A stretch of 35,542 nucleotides of DNA, taken from assembly GCA_034717215.1 (NCBI GenBank), contig JAYELD010000089.1, positions 1 through 35,542 on the forward strand. The letters run 5' to 3'. The DNA is from Caldisericota bacterium. GTDB lineage: Bacteria > Caldisericota > Caldisericia > Caldisericales > Caldisericaceae. Under the pieces are notes generated by a model. That model was not told the origin of the DNA. It saw only the letters and a list, made by a program, of their open reading frames with translations, and made no database searches. Both the position numbers and the translations under genes were made by a program. Position 1 is the first letter of the stretch. Every line of letters begins with the position of its first letter. Positions 7,969-16,013 of this stretch are shown one piece after another.

Positions 7969-9635
7969 CGAATTGGAATATTGCCTGTGTTTTGTTAGAT
8001 ACAAGAGACTTACTCCTCCTTAAAGGTGAAAAATTTCTTGCATCTATTTATGAAAAGAGTGCTTACTCAGTGAGTGCGTTGGAATTTCCTTTGAGTAGTT
8101 CATATGAGATTCCTCTTTTCTTGCCTCAAAATATAAGAGAAAATATACAGGAAATTTTGAATACAGGCAATTTTACTTTAAAAGAGAACCTTGAGAAAGA
8201 AGTTCCCAAAGGAATGCAAGTTCTCTTGAGGCTTCCCGGTATGTATCCTGAAAATATAGTGAAACTTTATACAAGGGCAGATATAGATTCTGTAGCTGAT
8301 CTCTCAAAAGCAATACGTGATGGAAAAATTCGGAAAAATCGAGAATTTGGATTAAGAATGGAGGAGCAACTCAGGAAAAGTTTACTACTGTACCAGAATA
8401 ATACACGAGAATTAACTCTTTTTGACGGATATACCTATGGAAACAGTATAGTTGCTTTACTAAAAACAAAAGGTGTTAAGAGAGTTGAAATTGCTGGAAG
8501 TGTTCGCAGAGGGAAAGAGCGGGTAAATAATATTAATTTTGTTGTTTTGAGTGATGGCGAGAAAACAAAGGAAATAATTGAAAAAAGTCTCTCTTATAAA
8601 AGAATAGAGAAAGAAGTGGATGACTATATATCTTTAAAAGATAAGAGAAATATTTTGCTTAAATTTCTTATTGTGGATGAACCATATTTTTCTTCTGCTA
8701 TGATTTATTATACTGGCTCTAAGATGCACAACATCAGGATTAAAGAGATAGGGAAGGCGAAAGGATTTGAATGTGCAAAGAGAGGGTACCTTCTTGTTCC
8801 AGGAGAAGGTGAGGAAAATGTTTATGAGAAGCTTGGAATGCAATATATTCCGCCTGAAATAAGAGAAGGCGAGGAAGAGATAGATTTATCTCTTCGTTTT
8901 TCATTGCCATTTTTGATACAGGAAGAGGATATAAAGGGAGACCTTCATGTGCATACGAATTTTAGTGACGGGATGAATAGTTTAAGGGAGATAAAGGAAG
9001 AAAGTTTTTTTCATAAATACGAGTATGTCGCAATTACAGACCATTCCTCATCACTAAAAGTCGCAAATGGCTTATCTTCGAAAAGACTATTGAAACAAAT
9101 GGAGTTTGTTGATAAAATAAATAAAGAAAGAGATTTTCCAGTTTTATTAAAGGGAAGCGAAGTCGAGATAAATAAAGATGGAACGTTGGATTTTGGAGAT
9201 GAGATACTTTCCAGGTTGGACTTTGTGGTTTGTGCGCTGCATAGCGGATTTGACAGCAGTGCAACAGAAAATACTGAAAGAATTGTTAGTGCTCTTTCAA
9301 ATAAATTTGTAGATGTATTTGCTCATCCTACGGGGAAAATGATTGATGTAAGACAAGGTTATGCTGTTAGCCTATCAAAGGTATTTGAGGTAGCTGCTAA
9401 AACTGATGTAGCAATGGAGATAAACCTTTTTCCAAAAAGGATGGATCTTTCTTCGGGGTTAGTGAAACAAGCGAGGAGGATGGGTGTAAAATATTTTTCT
9501 GTTGGCACAGATGCGCATAATATAGGGCATCTTAATATGATGGGTTATGGGATTAAAATTTTACGTCGGGCATGGTTAAAAAAAGGAGATGTGGTGAATA
9601 CACTTAATTTTAAAGAATTAAAGGAATTTTTATGA
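7965..9635 (+). CDS. polX: PolX-family protein with a degenerate polymerase site and an intact PHP domain
   Basis: Bacterial PolX joins a pol beta-like polymerase (gap-filling repair) to a PHP phosphoesterase with exonuclease and AP-site activity. This 556-residue protein has an N-terminal HhH-type region, a palm region with AGSVRRGKERVNNIN (177-191) and YYTGSKMHNIR (248-258), and a C-terminal PHP domain (about 325-556). Family members read G/K-D-I-D in the palm; here both aspartates are asparagine (N189, N191). The third catalytic aspartate, 18 residues before the TGS glycine, aligns to K233. Polymerase activity is therefore probably lost. The PHP ligands look intact: HVH (328-330), ITDH, GSEVEI, ALHSG, AHPTG and TDAH (515-518). 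It overlaps pheT and mutS2 by 4 nt each. I infer a structure-guided nuclease. Confidence 0.88.
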   Translation: MTNWNIACVLLDTRDLLLLKGEKFLASIYEKSAYSVSALEFPLSSSYEIPLFLPQNIRENIQEILNTGNFTLKENLEKEVPKGMQVLLRLPGMYPENIVKLYTRADIDSVADLSKAIRDGKIRKNREFGLRMEEQLRKSLLLYQNNTRELTLFDGYTYGNSIVALLKTKGVKRVEIAGSVRRGKERVNNINFVVLSDGEKTKEIIEKSLSYKRIEKEVDDYISLKDKRNILLKFLIVDEPYFSSAMIYYTGSKMHNIRIKEIGKAKGFECAKRGYLLVPGEGEENVYEKLGMQYIPPEIREGEEEIDLSLRFSLPFLIQEEDIKGDLHVHTNFSDGMNSLREIKEESFFHKYEYVAITDHSSSLKVANGLSSKRLLKQMEFVDKINKERDFPVLLKGSEVEINKDGTLDFGDEILSRLDFVVCALHSGFDSSATENTERIVSALSNKFVDVFAHPTGKMIDVRQGYAVSLSKVFEVAAKTDVAMEINLFPKRMDLSSGLVKQARRMGVKYFSVGTDAHNIGHLNMMGYGIKILRRAWLKKGDVVNTLNFKELKEFL

Positions 9636-11980
9636 ATGAAGAAATCATAAAATCATTAGGATTTGATAAAGTAAGGAAACAACTTGAAGATCTTTGTGTT
9701 ACCGAAAGTGCTAAATTTATGGCAAGAAATTTGCTGCCATATGATAATATTGAATTGGCTGAAAGAGCCATACATGAAACAACTCAAGGGAGAGATTTTT
9801 ATAAGCAGGAAGGTGCTTTGCCTTTCTTAGAATTTGTTGGCATTTACCCTATTATTGATAGGATAAAAGTGCTTTCACCCATATCTGGGGAAGAATTGCT
9901 ACAAACAGCATCGGTGCTTGAAACAATTGGTGAAATCAAAAAGATGCTTTATTCATGTAAAGATGATTTCCCGCTTCTTTCTCATTATTCTAATTCGCTT
10001 AAAAAATTTACTGGGATTGTTTCTAAAATTAGATTAGCTATCGGACCTGATGGAAAAATTGTAGACAGCGCTTCTCCTCTTATCTCTATCTTAAGAAGAG
10101 AGATTTATACTACCCATATGAAGATTCAAACTATTTTGCAAAGAATTATTTATTCAAAACAGTACGAAAATATTGTGCAGGACCAAATTATCACAACAAG
10201 AAATGGCAGGTACGTTATACCTATTAAGCAATCGGGAAAGACAAATTTCTCTTGTGTTGTCCAGGATGAATCTAGCAGCAGACTTACACTTTTTGTGGAA
10301 CCTTTATCTGTTGTTGAATTGAATAATAAATTGCGAGAGATCTCATTAAAAGAAAAGCAAGAAGAAGAGCGGATTATTATTGAGATAGAAAAGGAAACTC
10401 TTGCTCGGATGGATGATTTACTCTCGTCGTTAAATGTCATAGAAAAGCTTGATTTTATATTTGCAAAAGGTAAACTTTCTATATTTATGGATGGAAATGA
10501 AGTGACGCTTACTGATAGGAAAAAAATACGAATTGTACAGGGCAGGCATCCATTTATTCAAAAAAATAGTGTTGTGCCTATTGATGTAGAAATAGGCGAT
10601 AGCAGCGGGTACCATATGTTAATTATTACAGGCCCCAATACTGGAGGGAAGACAGTTACATTAAAAACTACAGGGCTGTTTGTTCTGATGGCAGAGTCTG
10701 GATTACATTTGCCTGCGTATTCAAATTCAGAGATAGGATTCTATAAAGATGTGTTCGCTGATATTGGTGACGAGCAGAGCATTCAGCAGAGTTTATCTAC
10801 GTTTTCCTCTCATATTAAAAGAATCATCAATATACTTTTGAATGCAAACAAAGACAGTCTTGTGCTTTTAGATGAACTGGGTGCTGGAACAGACCCAGAA
10901 GAAGGGTCTGCACTTGGCTATGCTATACTTAAGGACTTGTATAATAGAAACATAATAACACTTGCATCGACACATCACAGCAAACTCAAAGAGTTCCCTT
11001 ACGAATTTACTTTTGCACGAAATGCATCTGTTGGTTTTGATGTTGAGACTTTACAGCCGACTTATAAACTGTATATTGGCGTCCCAGGGGGCAGCCATGC
11101 GCTCATTATTGCCGAAAAGCTTGGCATGCCAGAAAAAGTGCTCAGTGATTCAAGGAGAGAACTTTCTGAAGAACATGCTATGGCACAGGAAATGCTCTCT
11201 AAAATTTCATTAGACCGGGAAAAAATTGATAAATCAAAAGTAGATATAGAGAACAATCAAAAAGAGGTAGAAACGTTGAAGGAAATTTATACAAAGAAAC
11301 TTGAGGATCTAGAGAACAGGAAAAAAGAAGAGATAAAAAAAGCGCATAACGAGGCACAAAAAATTGTTGAAGATACACAGTCTAGAATGGACAACATCAT
11401 GAACAATCTCGAAAATTACATAAAGAGCCAAAAAGCGGTCCAGGAAGTAAAAAAGCAAGTTAAAGAAAAAGGAGAAGAAATAGAGGAGAAATTAGAGCAA
11501 GCTAATAGAGATGGAGATGTGCGCGTTAAAATGGCAGATATTGGGGAAGGTGATATGGTTTATCTACCTTCTTTTAAAAAACATGGGCTTATCTTACAAA
11601 AGTTAGAAGATAAGGGCAAAATAGTAGTTCAAGTAGGTGGTATTAGAGCAACTGTTTCTCTTGACGCTATTGAGAAAGCTAAATCGCTTTATGAGGAAAG
11701 TAAGCGTCAGAATGTAGAAGGCTTATTTGAAGAAGAAGTTTCGATGAAATTGGATTTGCATGGCTGCAGGGTAGAAGAAGCTATAGGAACACTTGACAAA
11801 TACCTTGACTCTGCTTACCTTGTTGGTCTTCCTTTTGTATATATTGTGCATGGAAAAGGTACTGGTGCATTGCGTAACGCTGTTGTTGAGTATCTTAGAA
11901 AACATCCTCATGTGTTAAATTTCTACACCGGAAAGCCAGAAGAAGGTGGGATCGGCGCAACGATTGTGTATCTTAAATAG
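9632..11980 (+). CDS. mutS2: Endonuclease MutS2
   Basis: MutS2 is a MutS-family ATPase without the mismatch-recognition domain. It acts on branched DNA and, in some bacteria, on collided ribosomes. The 782-residue product has the core/lever region (1-300), Walker A GPNTGGKT (334-341), Walker B LLDELGAGTDPEEG (Asp414, Glu415), the STHHSKLKEF segment, a long charged coiled coil (about 520-630) and a C-terminal Smr nuclease domain with LDLHG (707-711) and HGKGTGAL (from 740). All key motifs look intact, unlike its two neighbours. Start and stop are tightly coupled to polX (ATGA overlap), and dnaQ/dinG follows after 12 nt. Confidence 0.96.
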   Translation: MNEEIIKSLGFDKVRKQLEDLCVTESAKFMARNLLPYDNIELAERAIHETTQGRDFYKQEGALPFLEFVGIYPIIDRIKVLSPISGEELLQTASVLETIGEIKKMLYSCKDDFPLLSHYSNSLKKFTGIVSKIRLAIGPDGKIVDSASPLISILRREIYTTHMKIQTILQRIIYSKQYENIVQDQIITTRNGRYVIPIKQSGKTNFSCVVQDESSSRLTLFVEPLSVVELNNKLREISLKEKQEEERIIIEIEKETLARMDDLLSSLNVIEKLDFIFAKGKLSIFMDGNEVTLTDRKKIRIVQGRHPFIQKNSVVPIDVEIGDSSGYHMLIITGPNTGGKTVTLKTTGLFVLMAESGLHLPAYSNSEIGFYKDVFADIGDEQSIQQSLSTFSSHIKRIINILLNANKDSLVLLDELGAGTDPEEGSALGYAILKDLYNRNIITLASTHHSKLKEFPYEFTFARNASVGFDVETLQPTYKLYIGVPGGSHALIIAEKLGMPEKVLSDSRRELSEEHAMAQEMLSKISLDREKIDKSKVDIENNQKEVETLKEIYTKKLEDLENRKKEEIKKAHNEAQKIVEDTQSRMDNIMNNLENYIKSQKAVQEVKKQVKEKGEEIEEKLEQANRDGDVRVKMADIGEGDMVYLPSFKKHGLILQKLEDKGKIVVQVGGIRATVSLDAIEKAKSLYEESKRQNVEGLFEEEVSMKLDLHGCRVEEAIGTLDKYLDSAYLVGLPFVYIVHGKGTGALRNAVVEYLRKHPHVLNFYTGKPEEGGIGATIVYLK

Positions 11981-11992
11981 AAAGGAGCTTTG

Positions 11993-14221
11993 GTGACTGG
12001 AGACGGGCTCGTTCTTGTTTTTTTTGATCTTGAAACTACAGGGCTAAATATTGAAAGAGACGAAGTAATAGAAGTAGGAGCTATAAAAGTCAGAAATAAC
12101 CAAGTTATTGAGAAGCTCAATACTTTTGTTAGACCCTCGTGTAATATTCCCCAGCTTATTACAAATCTTACCGGTATTACCTTTGAAGATGTTGAAAAAG
12201 CACCTGATGTAGAGGATGTGAAAAAGCGGCTCAAGGATTTCATTGGGAATTATCCGCTTATTGCTCATAATGTATCTTTTGATAGGGCATTTTTAGAAAA
12301 GTTATTGGGTGAAAAGATTGAAAATGAATTTTTTGATACACTTGAGCTTTCCAGGTTTTTTTTCCCCTCGCTTACATCGCACAGCTTGCAAAATCTTGTG
12401 AAGACGCTGTCCATTGAAAAAGATGAAGCACATAGAGCTCTTTCAGATGCAATGATGATGTATCTCCTGTTCCAGCGAATTGTAAGCAAACTAGAAAAAA
12501 CTGATCCATATCTTTTGCATAAATTAAAGGAAATATCACAAGGTATAAGAAACTATGAATTAATATTTGGTGAAAATTGGGAAAAGAAAAAGGAAAAAGA
12601 AATTGGTTTTAAATGGGAGAAAAAAATTATGCCTCCCGAAGCAGAATACCTACCTGTTTGTTCGGGGGAAGAGATAGGTATTATCGATAAATATTTTACT
12701 GGTATTTCTTTCATTCAAGCATCGTTGGATGATGAGTTGTTGCAGCAGTTTGTTCATGTTTCTTGCAAAAAGCCATTGATCGTTTCGACTTATGATGATT
12801 CCTCAAGGTCAACCGTAATGTCCGTTTTTAGAAAATCCGGGGTGAACGTGGCAAGCCTTGATGATATGAATAAATTTGTGTGTCCTGCTAAAATTGATTA
12901 TCTTCTGAAAAATACAGATCTTATTCCTTCATACTTTAAAATGTATTTTGCTGCACTTATTTTTTATTTTTATGATACTAAAGATTTTTTTCTTTATAAT
13001 GCTCCGGTTTATATTCAAAAAAATGCTTTGCTTCGTCTCATTTCTTTTTGTGACAAGAGTTGGGATACTTGTGAATATAGGCAGGTATGTCCCCTTGTTG
13101 ATGCCGTAAATGGAGCTTCAACTGCTTCTGTCATTATAACAAACCATTCTTTCTTTTTTAACAAACAAAATTATGAGCACTCTTTTTTGGATAGAAACGT
13201 TATTTTCCTGAATGCTTTCAGATTGCCGAAAGTATTTTCTTCTTTTGCAACACGCTTTTCTTTAAATGATTTAAAATTCTTTGCATCTTATTATCAATTT
13301 TCTAAGGAAAAGATAAATATCATTTTGGGTGTTTTTGAGCATATTGCTGGTCTCTCAGCGAAAGAAGAAATTCCTCCAGATCTTATCAAAACGCTTAAAG
13401 AAGTATTTTCAGGCATTAACATTAAACCGCTTGAGGTTTTTTTTGACGGAAGTTTTTTCTGGAGCGAAAAGAGAAGAGGGACGCTGGTTATCTGTTCTAC
13501 TTACAGTGATGCAAATATATTTTTTGAAAAACTTCAGGACATTGCAAAGTCTATTGTTTTTGTGTCACCCGAATTTGGCATCGCTGGGAGGCATAATCTT
13601 ATTTCTGAATTTTCAGGATTAAGGGGTAGTATTGTCAAACTTCCCACCACTCAAGAACAGGATAAAAAAGTTTTTTCTGTAGTACCACTGTTTTTATCTT
13701 TATCTAATCGAGATTTTTTCATAGATGAATTTACTGATTTTTTTGGAAAAGTGCACAAAAAGGGAGAAAAGAGTTTAATCCTATTTTCATCGCTAGATAT
13801 GTTGCGCAAAGCTTATTTTTCTCTAAAGAGAAATGGATTTGATGCGAAAGCACGAGGGGTCGACCTGCATGAAGAAGATGGCGAAATACAGATGATGTTG
13901 TATGATGTTACTCCCGCTTGCTCCGGGTGGAGCGAGATCTATTTTGTAAAAACGCCTACTTTTTTTTCACATGAACCTTTAGGTAGAGAAGAATACCTCA
14001 ATATTTCTTTTTTTACACTGAAAAACATTGCGATTGAACTCTTAAAAGATAGCGCATACTGTGTTTTATTTTATATTGATGGAAAGTTTAGGAATAAAAA
14101 TTTTAGAGAAAAAGCCGATGCTATATTTGTTTCTTTTCCATTCTATGCAGAACAAAAAAATGCTTTACCTTCAATAATTGATAATTGGAAGAAAAGAAAT
14201 AGGATTAAACCGAATCTTTGA
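11993..14221 (+). CDS. DnaQ-type exonuclease fused to a degenerate DinG-like helicase
   Basis: The N-terminal 165 residues form a complete DEDDh 3'-5' exonuclease: D12 and E14 in FDLETTGL, D97 in AHNVSFD, and H147/D152 in HRALSDA. The remaining 570 residues align by eye with DinG/XPD-type helicases but lack the motor. The Walker A position reads FIQASLDDELL instead of a GTGTGKT loop. The DEAH position reads VIFLNAF (403-409). The C-terminal helicase motifs are unrecognisable. Four cysteines (C297, C353, C360, C366), followed by IITNHSFFF, occupy the Fe-S cluster positions. GTG 11993 is chosen because AAGGAG (11982-11987) is 5 nt upstream; the in-frame TTG 11990 is too close. Probably an exonuclease with a non-motor DNA-binding or Fe-S scaffold. 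Confidence 0.85.
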   Translation: MTGDGLVLVFFDLETTGLNIERDEVIEVGAIKVRNNQVIEKLNTFVRPSCNIPQLITNLTGITFEDVEKAPDVEDVKKRLKDFIGNYPLIAHNVSFDRAFLEKLLGEKIENEFFDTLELSRFFFPSLTSHSLQNLVKTLSIEKDEAHRALSDAMMMYLLFQRIVSKLEKTDPYLLHKLKEISQGIRNYELIFGENWEKKKEKEIGFKWEKKIMPPEAEYLPVCSGEEIGIIDKYFTGISFIQASLDDELLQQFVHVSCKKPLIVSTYDDSSRSTVMSVFRKSGVNVASLDDMNKFVCPAKIDYLLKNTDLIPSYFKMYFAALIFYFYDTKDFFLYNAPVYIQKNALLRLISFCDKSWDTCEYRQVCPLVDAVNGASTASVIITNHSFFFNKQNYEHSFLDRNVIFLNAFRLPKVFSSFATRFSLNDLKFFASYYQFSKEKINIILGVFEHIAGLSAKEEIPPDLIKTLKEVFSGINIKPLEVFFDGSFFWSEKRRGTLVICSTYSDANIFFEKLQDIAKSIVFVSPEFGIAGRHNLISEFSGLRGSIVKLPTTQEQDKKVFSVVPLFLSLSNRDFFIDEFTDFFGKVHKKGEKSLILFSSLDMLRKAYFSLKRNGFDAKARGVDLHEEDGEIQMMLYDVTPACSGWSEIYFVKTPTFFSHEPLGREEYLNISFFTLKNIAIELLKDSAYCVLFYIDGKFRNKNFREKADAIFVSFPFYAEQKNALPSIIDNWKKRNRIKPNL

Positions 14222-14246
14222 CAAAATGCAGTATATTGCCTATAAT
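14218..14246 (+). promoter_or_regulatory. Consensus promoter of tRNA-Arg
   Basis: TTGACA (14218-14223), a 17-nt spacer and TATAAT (14241-14246) match the sigma-70 consensus exactly. The -35 box overlaps the stop codon of the preceding gene (14219-14221). The predicted start, near 14253, is 1-2 nt before the mature tRNA 5' end. Confidence 0.9.
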
Positions 14247-14254
14247 AAGCATAG

Positions 14255-14331
14255 GCGCCCATAGCTCAATTGGATAGAGTGACGGTCTACGGAACCGTAG
14301 GTTGCAGGTTCAAATCTTGCTGGGCGCACCA
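14255..14331 (+). tRNA. trnR: tRNA-Arg (ACG anticodon)
   Basis: The acceptor stem GCGCCCA (14255-14261) pairs with TGGGCGC (14321-14327), followed by A and an encoded CCA. The anticodon stem ACGGT/ACCGT closes the loop CTACGGA, giving ACG, which would need A34-to-inosine editing by TadA to read CGU/CGC/CGA. The T-arm contains GTTCAAATC. No terminator follows, so read-through into the small membrane genes 28 nt downstream is likely. Confidence 0.97.
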
Positions 14332-14358
14332 ATTTGAGGGGAAAAGGGAGGGAATATT

Positions 14359-14631
14359 ATGAAAAACAAAACAGAAACTTTGCGTATCTTTTATCTTTAT
14401 GGCGTGGGCATTGTTACGCTTGTTATGCTTGTTTTTGGTATCATTGCATTTACGTCCGGAGTACTTAACTTAGTATTTTTAAGAGAAGAAGCATTCGAAT
14501 GGGCTTACTCCATACGGAGCATCGTAAGGAATGCATCGCTCATTGTGGTAGGTGGGTTTATGTTCTTATATCATTGGAAAATTATTAGCAGAGAAAGACA
14601 TGTCAAAAAAGGGGTGAAAAGTGATGAATGA
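14359..14631 (+). CDS. Small membrane protein, DUF5671-like
   Basis: The 90-residue product has two hydrophobic helices (about residues 11-37 and 55-72) and a short basic tail (KIISRERHVKK). The pattern resembles DUF5671-type predicted membrane proteins, whose function is unknown; the family match is by eye. GGGAGG lies 8 nt upstream of ATG. The next gene overlaps its 3' end and encodes a similarly built protein that also ends W-x-x-x-x-x-E-R, so the two look like a tandem duplicate that may form a hetero-oligomer. Confidence 0.7.
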   Translation: MKNKTETLRIFYLYGVGIVTLVMLVFGIIAFTSGVLNLVFLREEAFEWAYSIRSIVRNASLIVVGGFMFLYHWKIISRERHVKKGVKSDE

Positions 14632-14911
14632 AGAAAAAGTTGATTTTTGGAGAAATTTATTTTTTTATATCGCTTCATTTATCGGGCTTATGATTTTTAT
14701 CTTTTCTATTGTGGGTGTTATTGGCAGTTTCTTTAGTGTAAGTTATCCCCATGTTGCTGATCCAAATATGGGCAAAGAACTGGCTAAGTCTGCTCCATAC
14801 ATCCATGTAGATGTGCGTTCTTTGATAAACAGTGGCACCGGGGCAGTTGTGGGTTTCTTTTTGTGGTTTTTCACCTGGCGTACCATTCAAAAGGAAAGGA
14901 ATATAATTTAA
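14624..14911 (+). CDS. Small membrane protein, paralogue of the preceding gene
   Basis: The 95-residue product has two membrane helices (about residues 13-37 and 68-87), an external loop of about 30 residues, and a tail WRTIQKERN that matches the previous protein's WKIISRERH. ATG 14624 is preferred to GTG 14621 because AAAGGGGTG (14608-14616) is better spaced. Its start overlaps the last codons of the first gene by 8 nt. Function is unknown; probably DUF5671-like. Confidence 0.7.
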   Translation: MNEEKVDFWRNLFFYIASFIGLMIFIFSIVGVIGSFFSVSYPHVADPNMGKELAKSAPYIHVDVRSLINSGTGAVVGFFLWFFTWRTIQKERNII

Positions 14912-14918
14912 GCGAAAA

Positions 14919-16007
14919 ATGAATATAACTGAATTTATTTCGATTCTTAATAACGTTGCTCCTTTTTTTCTTCAGGAACAATATGACAACAGTGGTGTTC
15001 AAGTTGCAGATCTTGATGACGATATTCAAAAAGTATTAATTTCGCTTGATTTAACCAGCGACATAGTGGATGAAGCAATACAAAAGAAGGCAAATGTTAT
15101 TCTTTCCCATCACCCTATTATGTTTTCTACTGTAAAAAATATTACAAAGCAAAAGAACCCCGCGCTTTTTAAGGCAATTGTAAACAATATAAACCTTATT
15201 GCGATGCATACGAACTTCGATCTTGCAGAAGATGGCCTGAATGATTATGTAGGAAAATTATTAGGTATAAAAAAAATTACATCGATTAGAAGAAGCACCG
15301 AAAAAACATATAAATTTGCAGTGTATGTGCCGGTTGATTATGCGGACAAATTGAGAAATGCTTTGTTTGATGCAGGTGCAGGTAAAATAGGGAATTACGG
15401 AGAAGCATCCTTTAACTTGCAGGGTAGCGGGACATTTACGCCTCTTGATGGAACGCATCCTTTTATTGGTAAAAAAGGAAAAAGAGAAAAAGTTAAAGAA
15501 ATAAAAATAGAAACAGTTGTCTTTGCAAGAAATATTGACAATGTATTGTTGTCAATGAAAAAGGTACATCCTTACGAAGAACCTGCATATGATATCTACG
15601 AAATTAAAAGTAACTCGCCTTCAGGCATTGGAATGATCGGAGAGGTAAAAGAGCAGTGTCTCAAAGATTTTGCAAAGTTTGTTAAAGCAAGGCTTAATGC
15701 AAAGCATGTTCGCCTCATAGGATCAAAAGATGTATCTGTAAAAAATGTTGCTTTATGTACTGGGGCAGGAACGTCGCTGTTAGACGAAGTACAAGATTTA
15801 GGTGTTGATATATACATTACGGGGGATATTGCGCATCATGCGGCGTTAAATGCACGAGAAATGGATTTAAATTTGCTTGATGTAGAGCATTTTGATACAG
15901 AAAAGTTTTTTGTGGATGCAATATATGGACGTCTCGTTGATAGCGGAATACCTAAAAAGTTTTTATTAAAGAGTAAAAAAATGCAATCTCCGTACATAGT
16001 TTTGTAA
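14919..16007 (+). CDS. Nif3-like dinuclear metal centre protein
   Basis: Nif3/YqfO proteins form hexamers with a two-metal site in each subunit; their cellular role is still debated (annotated in places as GTP cyclohydrolase 1 type 2). The 362-residue product has the metal motifs LSHHP (H64, H65) and MHTNFD (H97, D101) in the N-terminal half and GDIAHHAA plus VEHFDTEKF in the C-terminal half. A PII/CutA-like insert (about 125-235, YKFAVYVPVDYADKLRNAL and HPYEEPAYDIYE) is characteristic of the long form. It starts 7 nt after the preceding gene without a strong ribosome binding site, suggesting coupling. Confidence 0.93.
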   Translation: MNITEFISILNNVAPFFLQEQYDNSGVQVADLDDDIQKVLISLDLTSDIVDEAIQKKANVILSHHPIMFSTVKNITKQKNPALFKAIVNNINLIAMHTNFDLAEDGLNDYVGKLLGIKKITSIRRSTEKTYKFAVYVPVDYADKLRNALFDAGAGKIGNYGEASFNLQGSGTFTPLDGTHPFIGKKGKREKVKEIKIETVVFARNIDNVLLSMKKVHPYEEPAYDIYEIKSNSPSGIGMIGEVKEQCLKDFAKFVKARLNAKHVRLIGSKDVSVKNVALCTGAGTSLLDEVQDLGVDIYITGDIAHHAALNAREMDLNLLDVEHFDTEKFFVDAIYGRLVDSGIPKKFLLKSKKMQSPYIVL

Positions 16008-16013
16008 AAAACA

